Source of the DNA: Devosia riboflavina
GTDB lineage: Bacteria; Pseudomonadota; Alphaproteobacteria; Rhizobiales; Devosiaceae
Assembly (NCBI RefSeq): GCF_000743575.1
Contig: NZ_JQGC01000031.1
Location: 1-46,210, forward strand
DNA length: 46,210 bases
Direction: 5' to 3'
Of this stretch, positions 15,714 to 24,017 are shown piece after piece. The first letter of the stretch is position 1. Each line of letters begins with the position of its first letter. Under the pieces are notes generated by a model that was not told the origin of the DNA, searched no databases, and saw only the letters and a program-made list of their open reading frames with translations. The translations under genes and the position numbers were made by a program.

Positions 15714-16526
15714 TCAGGCCTCCTTGGTGCTGAGCGTGAGGGCGAGGCCCCACGGGTCGGTGAGCGTGTCGGTGCCGGCACGCGCGGTGATGGCGTCGCG
15801 CTGTGCGGCGGTATCGAGAATGAGTTCGAAGCCGACGAGGCCAGTGGTTTTCGGATCGATCGGGCCGGCGCCGCGGCTCGACCAGACATTGGTCGCGAGC
15901 TGATGGTGATAGCCGCCGGCACCGTAGAAGGTGGCGCCGGGATAGTGGCAGGTGATGTCGGTGCCGAGCACGCCGGAATAGAAGGGCTGGGCGGTGGAGA
16001 GGTCGCCCACCTGCAGGTGCATGTGGCCGACGATCATGCCGGCGGGGGCGCCGGACCAGGTGCTGGTCGCGTCGAAATTGAGGAGGCCGTCGATGTCGAG
16101 CGGGTCCGAGGCCATCTGGATGAGGCCATTGTCGTTCGGCCAATCGGTGCGCGGACGATCGCCATAAACCTCGATGCCATTGCCTTCGGGGTCGTTGAGA
16201 TAAAAGGCCTCGCTGACGAGGTGGTCCGAAGCGCCGCCGACGCCGATGCGCTCCTTGGCGACATAACGCAGCCAGGCGGCGAGATCGGTGCGGGTGGGCA
16301 TCAGGAAGGCGGTGTGGAAGAGGCCGGCCGAGCGCGGATTGCGCTGGGTGAAATCGCCGCCGCGCAGTTCGAGCAGCGCGGTCTTGCCGACGCCGAGGCG
16401 CAGGGTTGAGCCGTCGCGGTCGATCACTTCGAGACCGAGAAGGTGGCGATAATAGTCGGAAACCGTGTCTACCTGGCGCACATTGAGCGTCACCAGGCCG
16501 ATCTGCATGGGGGCCGTAGCGGACAT
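15714..16526 (-). CDS. VOC-family extradiol dioxygenase-like protein (CatE/MhqO type)
   Basis: 270 residues with two vicinal-oxygen-chelate modules: residues about 8-115 (VTLNVRQVDTVSDYYRHLLGLEV ... GLFHTAFLMP ... GNGIEVYGD) and about 150-265 (HMHLQVGDLSTAQPFYSGVLG). Metal-ligand candidates are His in LFHTAF and in GHMHLQV, and Glu in GIEVYGD. This matches CatE-like 2,3-dioxygenases that open catechol or hydroquinone rings. I chose ATG 16526 (MSATAPMQIG; AAGGAA about 10 nt upstream) over an ATG 16 codons further up. It is the first gene of a tight three-gene unit with the hydroquinone reductase and the esterase. The actual substrate is unproven. Confidence 0.85.
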   Translation of the reverse strand: MSATAPMQIGLVTLNVRQVDTVSDYYRHLLGLEVIDRDGSTLRLGVGKTALLELRGGDFTQRNPRSAGLFHTAFLMPTRTDLAAWLRYVAKERIGVGGASDHLVSEAFYLNDPEGNGIEVYGDRPRTDWPNDNGLIQMASDPLDIDGLLNFDATSTWSGAPAGMIVGHMHLQVGDLSTAQPFYSGVLGTDITCHYPGATFYGAGGYHHQLATNVWSSRGAGPIDPKTTGLVGFELILDTAAQRDAITARAGTDTLTDPWGLALTLSTKEA

Positions 16527-16610
16527 GGGCAAAGATTCCTTGGCGCGGACTGCCCGCGCTCTCTGCCCATTCAAATGCGCTTTATGGTCGGTTCCGTAAA
16601 GCGAACGGTG

Positions 16611-16627
16611 CCGAACGTGTTGTTCGG
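16611..16627. promoter_or_regulatory. Palindromic operator candidate upstream of the quinone cassette
   Basis: A perfect 6-bp inverted repeat CCGAAC-N5-GTTCGG (17 bp) lies 85 bp before the first gene of the cassette and 14 bp after the moaB stop. The length suits a dimeric MarR- or TetR-type repressor. No T tract follows, so it is unlikely to be a terminator. No regulator gene is adjacent. Confidence 0.45.
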
Positions 16628-16640
16628 GAAAACGATAAGA

Positions 16641-17177
16641 TCAGCGCTCGTCGAGGCGTGGCATCAGCTCGACGAAATTGCACGGCTTGTGCCGGTAATC
16701 CAGCTGCTGGGTTAAAATGCCTTCCCAGGCATCGCGGCAGGCGCCGCGCGAACCGGGGAGGCAGAAGACGAAGGTTGTGCCGATGAGACCGGCTGTGGCG
16801 CGCGACTGGATCGAGCTCGTACCGACGGTGGAGGACGAGTATTGGTGGAAGAGCACGGAAAAGCCCTCCATGCGCTTGTCGAAGAGGGGCTCGACGGCTT
16901 CGGGGGTGACGTCGCGGCCCGAAAAGCCGGTGCCGCCGGTCGTCAGGATCACGTCGACCTTGGGATTGGCGACATAGGACTGGACGGCGGCACGGATGAG
17001 CTGGATGTCGTCGCGAACGACCTGGCGCTCGAAGCAGGTGTGGCCATCGGCTTCGAGCAGGGATTTTAGGAGCGCGCCGCCGGTATCGGTTTCGAGCGTG
17101 CGCGTATCGGAAACGGCGATGACTGCGATGGAGAGGGGCTTGAAGGCCCGATCCTCAAACCGTTCCGTCTTGAACAC
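16641..17177 (-). CDS. moaB: Molybdenum cofactor biosynthesis protein MoaB
   Basis: A 178-residue MoaB/MogA-fold protein that binds or adenylylates molybdopterin in molybdenum cofactor assembly. Seen: IAVIAVSDTRTLETDTGG (N-terminal strand and loop), VILTTGGTGFSGRDVTPEAVEPLFDK (molybdopterin-binding signature with TTGGTG and the catalytic Asp), and FCLPGSRGACRDAWEGIL near the C-terminus. The start ATG 17177 overlaps the end of the upstream MFS gene by 23 bp, so the two are co-transcribed. No other moa gene is in the window. Identification is firm. Confidence 0.93.
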   Translation of the reverse strand: MFKTERFEDRAFKPLSIAVIAVSDTRTLETDTGGALLKSLLEADGHTCFERQVVRDDIQLIRAAVQSYVANPKVDVILTTGGTGFSGRDVTPEAVEPLFDKRMEGFSVLFHQYSSSTVGTSSIQSRATAGLIGTTFVFCLPGSRGACRDAWEGILTQQLDYRHKPCNFVELMPRLDER

Positions 17178-18477
17178 GCTTTGGCTCCGTGGTTTCGATC
17201 AGCTCTTCGGGGACGTCGGGCTCGTGGCGCACGATCACTTCGTCCTCGGCATCACTATCAGCCCGCGGATCGAGCACAATAGATTCGGGTGTCACTTGCC
17301 GGTCCATGGGTTGGAACGGCGCGCGCTCGGCGGCGTCGCGGCTCTTGCGGACACGCATGCGCATGAAGGCAAAGCCGGCGACCGCGGCGTGGAAAATGGC
17401 GGTGATGATGAAAAGCGCCATGGGGGCGATGTTGCTCATCAGCACCGAGGCGATGGCAGGGCCGATGGCAAGGCCGACGCCGAGAATGAGCAGCATGCCG
17501 CCGGCGATCTTGGCGAAATCGCCATCCCGGGCGAAGTCGTTCGCATGGGCCACGGCGATCGGATAGAGCGGGTTGGCGGCAAGGCCATAGAGGCCAAAGA
17601 GCAGATACATCAGCCAGCCGGCGCTGGGATTGATGAGGACGATGAGGAGGCCGACGACGGCGGAGCCGGCGGCAAGGCCGATCATGACCTGGCGGCGGTC
17701 GATGCGGTCAGAGAGACGGCCGAAGGGGATTTGCGCGACGGCGCCGGCAATGGCGGAAATGGCAAAGAGGAGGGCGATGCCGGATGCGTCGAGCCCCTGT
17801 TCATAGCCATAGACCGGGGCCAGCGTGCCGAAGGAGCCATTGGCCATGCCGCAGCAGAAGGCGGCGACGGCGGCAACAGGCGAGGTTTTTATGAGAAGCC
17901 GCAGGTCGAGCTTGGCTGAGGCGAGGGGTCGCGGCTGCGGGCTCGAGGTGAGGGCCGTCGGCAGCAGGGCGCAAATGAAGCTGATGGCGCCGATGACGAA
18001 CGGCAGGTAACCGGCCGTGCCGGTGATCGACATGGCCATCTGGCCGACGGTCGATGCGGCGAGGTTGATGGTCACATAGATCGAAAAAATCGTGCCGCGG
18101 CTCTTGTTGTCGGCGACTTCGTTGAGCCAGCTTTCAACGATCATGGCGGCGCCGGCAAAGCAGAAGCCGGACAGGGCGCGGAGCACGATCCAGCCGATAT
18201 CGTTGATCCAGAGGAGATTGAGGAGGATCGTGATGGTGCCGATGGCGGCCATGACCGAATAGGCGCGGATGTGGCCGACCTTTCGCACGATCATGGGGAC
18301 CGTGATGGAGCCGGCGACGAAGCCAACGGACCAGCCGGTGCCAATAAGGCCGAGGGCGAGGAGGGAAAACTCTTCCTCCGCGCCACGCACCGAGAGCAGG
18401 AGGCCTTGCAGGCCACCTCCGAACATCAACAGGGCCGAGCCGAGGAACAGGGCATAGATTTTGATGACGGAAGCCAT
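17155..18477 (-). CDS. MFS transporter (YcaD-like)
   Basis: A 440-residue, 12-helix major facilitator. The N-half has GSALLMFGGGLQGLLLSVRG and motif A-like VPMIVRKVGHIRAYSVMA. FAGAAMIVESWLNEVADNKSRGTIFSIY is a hallmark of the YcaD subgroup. The C-half has a second motif A, FGRLSDRIDRRQVMIG. A hydrophilic, acidic C-terminal tail of about 65 residues (DSDAEDEVIVRHEPDVPEEL) is unusual for the family and would lie in the cytosol. It overlaps moaB by 23 bp. No substrate can be named. Confidence 0.88.
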   Translation of the reverse strand: MASVIKIYALFLGSALLMFGGGLQGLLLSVRGAEEEFSLLALGLIGTGWSVGFVAGSITVPMIVRKVGHIRAYSVMAAIGTITILLNLLWINDIGWIVLRALSGFCFAGAAMIVESWLNEVADNKSRGTIFSIYVTINLAASTVGQMAMSITGTAGYLPFVIGAISFICALLPTALTSSPQPRPLASAKLDLRLLIKTSPVAAVAAFCCGMANGSFGTLAPVYGYEQGLDASGIALLFAISAIAGAVAQIPFGRLSDRIDRRQVMIGLAAGSAVVGLLIVLINPSAGWLMYLLFGLYGLAANPLYPIAVAHANDFARDGDFAKIAGGMLLILGVGLAIGPAIASVLMSNIAPMALFIITAIFHAAVAGFAFMRMRVRKSRDAAERAPFQPMDRQVTPESIVLDPRADSDAEDEVIVRHEPDVPEELIETTEPKRVQDGTV

Positions 18478-18617
18478 GGCGCTCTGAGAATAAAGGCTGC
18501 GAAACGTTGCAAATCACCGAAAGGTGACCATAGCGCGACATGACAGAAGCGATAGGGCGGAAATGGGGAGGCGGGGGAAAAAGTTGGGTGGGCGTTCGTG
18601 GGGGGCGCCCCACCCCT

Positions 18618-18638
18618 CCTCCCCCATCAAGGGGGAGG
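18618..18638. repeat. Family C hairpin, copy 3
   Basis: CCTCCCCC-ATCAA-GGGGGAGG, one base different in the loop from the unit at 2308-2328. Confidence 0.8.
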
Positions 18639-18677
18639 TGTCGGATCGAGTTTTTGGGCGCGATCTAGCCAAAACCA

Positions 18678-18749
18678 CAGTGTCATCCCCGCGAAAGCGG
18701 AGACCTCCGTTTCCAAACAGGGGTTCCCGCTTTCGCGGGAATGACACTG
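18678..18749. repeat. Palindromic intergenic repeat, family A, copy 2
   Basis: Outer arms CAGTGTCAT and ATGACACTG are perfect inverted repeats. The inner arms follow the CCCGCGAAAGCGG / CCCGCTTTCGCGGG pattern of copy 1, with two substitutions in the left arm (GCGGAGACC). Confidence 0.85.
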
Positions 18750-18791
18750 TGGATGGGGGGCATCTCGTACGGCAGCCAACCGCCAAAAAGC

Positions 18792-19604
18792 TCAAACTAT
18801 CCCCAGACTTTCCATCTTCATCTTCAAACTCAGCAAATCCGCCCATGCCTGCTGCTTCGCGGCCGGATTGCGCAGGAGATAGGCCGGGTGGAGCGTGGGC
18901 AACGCGTCGACCTGGTGGGTGCCAATCGCCACGTCTTGCCAGCGGCCGCGCATCTTGATGATGCCGGCGGTGGTTTTGAAGACTGTCTGCATGGCGGGGC
19001 CGCCCAAGGTCATGACGAGCTTGGGCGCCACCAGTTCAACCTGGCGGTTGAGGAAGGGTAGGCACAGTTCCATCTCTTCGGGCGTCGGAGTGCGATTGCC
19101 GGGCGGGCGCCACGGGACGGTGTTGACGATGTAGACCTTTGAACGGTCAAGGCCGATGGCGCCGAGCATGCGGTCGAGCAATTGGCCGGAGCGGCCGACG
19201 AAGGGTTTGCCCTGGCGGTCCTCTTCGGCGCCGGGAGCTTCGCCGATCAGCATGATTTTCGCTTCGGGATTGCCGTCGGCAAAGACGAGCTGGGTGGCGC
19301 GGAATTTGAGGCTACAGCCATCATAGGCGTCGAGAATTTTTTGCAGTTCGTCGAGCGTACTGGCGGAGGCAGCGAGTTTTCGCGCTTCCGATGGATCGCC
19401 GGTAATGGCGGCGGTCGCGGGCTGTGGCGGTTGGGCTGGCGCAGCGGCGGCCTGACGCAAGGCCTGAGCCGAGGAGGGCGCGGGAGCGGGCTGGGCGAAG
19501 CGGTCGACGGGATCCTCGCCAACGGCAAGATCCACGCCGGCGGCACGATACCAGTCCAGCACGGCAAGCAGTTCGGCCTTGTTGAGTTCTCGACCTTGAG
19601 ACAT
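18792..19604 (-). CDS. Uracil-DNA glycosylase, family 4-like, lacking two cluster cysteines
   Basis: 270 residues. The N-terminal 75 are Ala/Pro-rich and probably disordered. The catalytic domain has LIGEAPGAEEDRQGKPFVGR (motif A, residues 119-138), NTVPWRPPGNRTPTPEE and TLHPAYLLR (motif B, His239). It would remove uracil from deaminated DNA. In family 4 enzymes four cysteines hold a 4Fe-4S cluster. Here only Cys97 and Cys181 remain; the other two positions are Lys100 (C-x2-K) and Trp165. The cluster is therefore probably absent. I chose ATG 19604; a longer frame runs into the divergent ETF-QO gene. Family fit is strong, activity inferred. Confidence 0.87.
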   Translation of the reverse strand: MSQGRELNKAELLAVLDWYRAAGVDLAVGEDPVDRFAQPAPAPSSAQALRQAAAAPAQPPQPATAAITGDPSEARKLAASASTLDELQKILDAYDGCSLKFRATQLVFADGNPEAKIMLIGEAPGAEEDRQGKPFVGRSGQLLDRMLGAIGLDRSKVYIVNTVPWRPPGNRTPTPEEMELCLPFLNRQVELVAPKLVMTLGGPAMQTVFKTTAGIIKMRGRWQDVAIGTHQVDALPTLHPAYLLRNPAAKQQAWADLLSLKMKMESLGIV

Positions 19605-19668
19605 AGGGCCCGTTATGTCACACCGCATTCGAGGCGACCAGTCGCCTGCCGACGTTGAGGGTTGGACT

Positions 19669-21315
19669 ATGGCCGAAGCTGGCAATCGAGAGACAATTTC
19701 GACCGACATTCTTGTTGTCGGTGCCGGTCCTTCGGGCCTTGCAGCGGCTATTCGCCTGAAACAGCGCCATCCGGAACTGAGCGTCACAGTGGTGGAAAAG
19801 TCAGCCGAGATCGGCGGGCATATTCTGTCGGGCGCGGTGATGGACCCCAAGGGGCTTGATGCGTTGCTGCCGGATTGGCGGCTCAAGGGGGCGCCGGTTG
19901 GGCCCGATGTGACGCATGACACGTTTCACTATCTGACCAAAAAGGGCGACTTCGCGCTGCTGCATTTGCTGGTGCCGCCGCAATTGAAAACGCCGGGTGC
20001 GGTGATCGTCAGCCTTGGGCGGCTGGTGCAGTGGCTAGGTGAACAGGCCGCGGAACTCGGCGTCGATATTTTCCCGATGACGGCGGCGGTGGACGTGTTG
20101 CGTACGGGCGACGGGCCGGTGCGCGGGGTTATCACTGGCGATCTCGGGCGGGATGCCGAGGGTAATCCGAAATCGGGCTTTGCCGAGGGCATTGCGCTCG
20201 AAGCCAAATATACGCTGATTGCCGAGGGCGCGCGCGGATCCCTGGCGAAGCAAATCATCGGCGACTTCGAGCTTGGCCGCGAGCCGCAGAAATATGGCCT
20301 TGGTATCAAGGAAATCTGGGAGATTCCGGCCGAGAAGCACCATGCCGGGCAGGTTGACCACTACCTCGGTTTCCCGCTCGACAATTCGACGGCCGGCGGC
20401 GGCTTTGTCTACCACGCCGAGGACAGGAAGCTCTATGTCGGGCTGGTCACCTATCTCGACTATGCCGATCCGACGCTGTCGCCCTTCGATGAATTCCAGC
20501 GTTTTAAGGCGCATCCTTCGGTGGCCAAAATGCTCGAAGGCGGGATGCGCGTGAGCTATGGCGCCCGCGCGGTGACGGCGGGTGGCTGGCAGTCGGTTCC
20601 GAGCTTGGCCTTCCCCGGTGGCGGGCTGATCGGCTGTTCGGCCGGGTTCATGAATGCGCCGCGGCTGAAGGCGATCCACAATGCCATTCTTTCGGGCATT
20701 GGCGCGGCGGACGCGGTGGGCGCTGCCGTTGTTGCCGGGCGGCAGCATGATCTGGTCGAGGATTTTGCCCAGAGCGTGCTGCGCACCGGCATTGAGAAGG
20801 AATTGAAGGGTGTTGCCAATGCCAAGCCGCTCTGGTCGCGGCTGGGCACGATCATCGGCTCGCTCGCCATTGGCGCGGACCTGTGGTTTTCGGCCATTGT
20901 CGGACGCTCGCTGCTGAACATGCGCTCGCATGGCGCGCCGGATTTCGCGAAGTTGAAGAAGCGGGCAGAGGTGAATGGAAAAACCTATGCACGGCCAGAT
21001 GGCAAGCTGACCTTTGATCGTGCTTCCTCGGTTTTTCTCGCCAATCTGGCGCATGACGAGGATCAGCCGGTTCACCTGAAGCTGAAGGACCCCACGGTGC
21101 CCGTGCGGCAGAACTTGCCGCTTTATGGTGAGCCGGCGCCGCTTTACTGTCCGGCAGGGGTCTATGAAATGGCCAGCGAAAACGGCGAGCCGGTGTTCCG
21201 CATCCATGCGGCCAACTGCGTCCATTGCAAGACCTGCGATATCAAGGACCCCGCGCAGAACATCACCTGGGTGCCACCTGAGGGTGGCAGCGGGCCCAAT
21301 TACAGCGGAATGTGA
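19669..21315 (+). CDS. Electron transfer flavoprotein:ubiquinone oxidoreductase
   Basis: A 548-residue membrane-associated FAD and 4Fe-4S enzyme. It passes electrons from ETF (fatty acid and amino acid dehydrogenases) to ubiquinone. Seen: N-terminal FAD site DILVVGAGPSGLAAAIRL, GGHILSGAVMDP, the membrane-surface stretch in the middle (GIKEIWEIP, FPGGGLIGCSAGFMN), and the C-terminal cluster cysteines in PLYCPAGVYE and NCVHCKTCDIKDP. The ending WVPPEGGSGPNYSGM is family-typical. I chose ATG 19669 (GAGGG 7 nt upstream) rather than an ATG 18 codons earlier, which lies opposite the UDG promoter. Length matches the family. Identification is firm. Confidence 0.96.
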   Translation: MAEAGNRETISTDILVVGAGPSGLAAAIRLKQRHPELSVTVVEKSAEIGGHILSGAVMDPKGLDALLPDWRLKGAPVGPDVTHDTFHYLTKKGDFALLHLLVPPQLKTPGAVIVSLGRLVQWLGEQAAELGVDIFPMTAAVDVLRTGDGPVRGVITGDLGRDAEGNPKSGFAEGIALEAKYTLIAEGARGSLAKQIIGDFELGREPQKYGLGIKEIWEIPAEKHHAGQVDHYLGFPLDNSTAGGGFVYHAEDRKLYVGLVTYLDYADPTLSPFDEFQRFKAHPSVAKMLEGGMRVSYGARAVTAGGWQSVPSLAFPGGGLIGCSAGFMNAPRLKAIHNAILSGIGAADAVGAAVVAGRQHDLVEDFAQSVLRTGIEKELKGVANAKPLWSRLGTIIGSLAIGADLWFSAIVGRSLLNMRSHGAPDFAKLKKRAEVNGKTYARPDGKLTFDRASSVFLANLAHDEDQPVHLKLKDPTVPVRQNLPLYGEPAPLYCPAGVYEMASENGEPVFRIHAANCVHCKTCDIKDPAQNITWVPPEGGSGPNYSGM

Positions 21316-21410
21316 CCGGCCATAAGCCGCGCGGCCTTGCGGCGCAGTCGTAAAACGGACAATCTTTGCGACCACAGCGTGCCGGCAGCGGCATATGGAG
21401 AATTCTGCAC

Positions 21411-23129
21411 GTGACCTTGCTTTCGAACCGACTGGCCCGGCCCATTCTGGCGACGATCCTCGCACTGGCCCTGGTGCCTGCGGCTTCGGCCCAGAGCAGC
21501 GCTTCGAACCTGCTCGACATGTTGCAACTGTTCCGCCCCAGCGCGACCGGCTCTTATCTCGCCGGACGCCAGGCCCTCGAGGAATTGCGGACCGACGAGG
21601 CCGCCCGCTATTTCAACGAAGCGGCGCAGGGCGATTGGGACAATCCGGTGCTGGTCGAGCGTTCCTTCATTGCCTTTGCCGCCAATGGCCAGATCGGGCA
21701 ATCGGCCCAGGTCGCCAAGCGGCTCATGGAACTCGTGGGCCAGAACGAGCTTGCCGAACTGGTCGTTGCCACCGAGGCGCTCAAGGAGCGCCGCTATGGT
21801 GCGGCCGGCAGCGCGCTTGAAACCATCGGGCAGGACACCTTTACCGGTATTACCGCGGGCATTTTGCGCGCCTGGGCGCTGGTGGGCGAAAAGAAGTATG
21901 ACGAGGCGGACGCCATCCTCACCAAGCTCGGCGATACCGGCCTTGAAGATTTCCTGGTGTTCCACCGCGCTCTGATGGCTGAAGTTGCCGGCGAGAAGGA
22001 GAAGGCGCTGGAGCTTGCCGCCCAGGCCTTTGAGAACGAGCCCTATGTGGCGCGCATGGTCGAAGTCTATTCGCGCATGCTGGCTAATGAAGGTCGCTTC
22101 GATGAGGCGGCCGAGGTGATCGCCAGCTTCGAGGACCAGGGCCTGACCCATCCGCTGGTGACTGTGGTCAAGGAGGCGGTTGAGGCTAAGCGCCGTCCGG
22201 GCGTTTTCGCCACCAATGTGCAGCTTGGCGCGGCCGAAATGTTCCATGGCATTGGCGTTGCCTTGTCGCGCGATGGCAGCAAGGACCTGGCGCTGGTCTT
22301 CCTGCGCCTCGGCCATTATCTCGACCCCAATGCCGATGTGATCGGCTTGGCCGCGGGCCTGCTGCTCGACTCCGAAGGTCAGCACGATGCCGCCAATGAG
22401 ATTTACGATGCGGTGGCTTCGTCTTCGCCGATGAAGCCGACGGCGGTTGTGCGCGTGGCGCAAAACCTCGATGCCATGGGCGATCGCGCCGAGGCGCTGC
22501 GCCGGCTGCGCAATATTGTGGCGACACGCCCCGGCGATCTCGACGCCGTTTCGGTGCTGGGTGACCTCTTGCGCTACGACGAGCAATATGAGGATGCCGC
22601 GGACGCCTATACCAAGGCGCTGGAGATTACCGGTGGCGAGTCGCCGGCCGATTGGCGCTTCTATTATGTCCGCGGCATTGCCAATGAGCGTGCCAAGCAC
22701 TGGCCGCAGGCTGAGGCCGACTTCCTCAAGGCGCTCGACCTCAATCCGGATCAGCCCTCGGTTCTCAATTATCTCGGCTATTCCTGGATCGATATGGACC
22801 TCAATCTCGACGAGGCGCTCGGCATGATCGAGAAGGCTGTCGAGGCGCAGCCGCAGGATGGCTATGTCGTCGATTCGCTCGGCTGGGCCTTCTACAAGCT
22901 TGGCCGCATCGACGAGGCGGTCGAGACGCTGGAACGCGCCGTGATGCTGCGGCCCAATGATGCCGAGATCAACGATCACCTCGGCGATGCCTATTGGAAG
23001 GCCGGGCGTCGGCTCGAAGCCCAGTTCCAGTGGAAGGTCGCTAAGTCGGTGGACGAGGTCGGCAATGTGGCCGAACGCGTCGGCCCGAAACTTGTCGATG
23101 GCCTGACGCCCGCAACCGCGACGGAATAG
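21411..23129 (+). CDS. Exported tetratricopeptide repeat protein
   Basis: About 572 residues, starting probably at GTG 21411 (GGAG about 10 nt upstream; the start is the least certain part). Residues 1-28 form a signal peptide (ARPILATILALALVPAASAQ). The rest is helical repeats; the clearest TPR units are in the C-terminal half (EAEADFLKALDLNPDQPSVL-like, EALGMIEKAVEAQPQDGYVV, EAVETLERAVMLRPNDAEIN). Homologues next to ispE are common in Hyphomicrobiales. It would be a periplasmic scaffold, possibly for envelope assembly, but no partner is known. It is nine bases from ispE and likely co-transcribed. Confidence 0.88.
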   Translation: MTLLSNRLARPILATILALALVPAASAQSSASNLLDMLQLFRPSATGSYLAGRQALEELRTDEAARYFNEAAQGDWDNPVLVERSFIAFAANGQIGQSAQVAKRLMELVGQNELAELVVATEALKERRYGAAGSALETIGQDTFTGITAGILRAWALVGEKKYDEADAILTKLGDTGLEDFLVFHRALMAEVAGEKEKALELAAQAFENEPYVARMVEVYSRMLANEGRFDEAAEVIASFEDQGLTHPLVTVVKEAVEAKRRPGVFATNVQLGAAEMFHGIGVALSRDGSKDLALVFLRLGHYLDPNADVIGLAAGLLLDSEGQHDAANEIYDAVASSSPMKPTAVVRVAQNLDAMGDRAEALRRLRNIVATRPGDLDAVSVLGDLLRYDEQYEDAADAYTKALEITGGESPADWRFYYVRGIANERAKHWPQAEADFLKALDLNPDQPSVLNYLGYSWIDMDLNLDEALGMIEKAVEAQPQDGYVVDSLGWAFYKLGRIDEAVETLERAVMLRPNDAEINDHLGDAYWKAGRRLEAQFQWKVAKSVDEVGNVAERVGPKLVDGLTPATATE

Positions 23130-23138
23130 TCCGCCAGC

Positions 23139-24014
23139 ATGACGGAAACTTTTGTCGAGGCAGCGCCGGCCAAGATCAATCTGGCGCTGCATGTCACGCG
23201 TCGGCGCGACGACGGCTATCACGACCTCGAAAGCCTGATCGTTTTCGCCGATGTGGCGGACGAGCTGGAGGCTGTCGAGGCGACGGCCGATAGTCTCGAA
23301 ATTTCCGGGCCTTTTGCTGCGGCGCTGGGGACGGGCGGCACCAATCTCGTGATGCGGGCGCTGGGGGCGTTTCGTCAGCGCTGGCCGGGCCGTGTGCCCG
23401 ATGGCCTTGCCATGCATCTCGTAAAGCGCCTGCCGGTTGCGGCGGGGATTGGCGGCGGCTCGGCCGACGCGGCGGCGGCTTTGCGTATTCTGGTGCGCAT
23501 GGCGCGTGAGCCGGTGCCGTTTGGCGAACTGGCCGATCTGGCAGCAACGCTTGGCGCCGATGTGCCCGCTTGCCTCCTGAGCCGGCCGCTGGTGGCGCGG
23601 GGCGTGGGGGAGATTCTTGCGCCCCTATCGGATTTTCCCACTACGCATATCGTGCTGGTCAATCCGCTGGTGCCGGTGGCGACGGCGGACGTGTTCCGGC
23701 GTCTGCGCGCCCACGACAATTATCCGCTGCCAGCTTTGCCCGAACCGCTGACGCGGCCGGCGCAACTGGGGCTGTGGCTTGCCGAAACGCGCAATGACCT
23801 GCAGCCGCCCGCTGTAAAGCTGGTGCCGGAGATCGGCTTTATCGTCGATGATCTGGCCGAGACGCAGGGTTGCATCCTGTCGCGCATGTCGGGGTCGGGC
23901 GCGACGGTTTTTGGGCTCTTCGGATCAGAGGGGCAGGCGCATCAGGCTGCGCAGGTCATGCGCGAGCGCAATCCCGATCATTGGGTCGCTGCGGCGTCGC
24001 TGATCGTGCCGTGA
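23139..24014 (+). CDS. ispE: 4-diphosphocytidyl-2-C-methyl-D-erythritol kinase
   Basis: A GHMP kinase of the MEP isoprenoid pathway, which phosphorylates CDP-ME at the 2-hydroxyl. Seen: APAKINLALHVTRRRDDGYHDLESL (substrate site with Lys and the GYH triplet), the ATP-binding glycine loop PVAAGIGGGSADAAAAL, and C-terminal MSGSGATVFGLF. Its 291 residues are normal for the family. It follows the TPR gene by nine bases and is convergent with the polyprenyl synthase gene. Together with ispH at 37255 it shows use of the MEP route. Identification is firm. Confidence 0.96.
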   Translation: MTETFVEAAPAKINLALHVTRRRDDGYHDLESLIVFADVADELEAVEATADSLEISGPFAAALGTGGTNLVMRALGAFRQRWPGRVPDGLAMHLVKRLPVAAGIGGGSADAAAALRILVRMAREPVPFGELADLAATLGADVPACLLSRPLVARGVGEILAPLSDFPTTHIVLVNPLVPVATADVFRRLRAHDNYPLPALPEPLTRPAQLGLWLAETRNDLQPPAVKLVPEIGFIVDDLAETQGCILSRMSGSGATVFGLFGSEGQAHQAAQVMRERNPDHWVAAASLIVP

Positions 24015-24017
24015 AAA

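Larger units (their letters stand above)
18478..18791. other. 314-bp gene-free stretch with two kinds of palindromic repeat
   Basis: Between the MFS transporter and the uracil-DNA glycosylase gene. It holds the family C hairpin at 18618-18638 and a complete family A element at 18678-18749. I see no ORF with coding character. The 18478-18600 part includes the promoter side of the MFS gene but no convincing -35/-10. Confidence 0.7.

Noticed and set aside
21300..23417. 705-codon minus-strand frame opposite the TPR gene
   Set aside because: Arg/His/Gly-rich composition without any motif; the plus strand encodes clear TPRs and a signal peptide.
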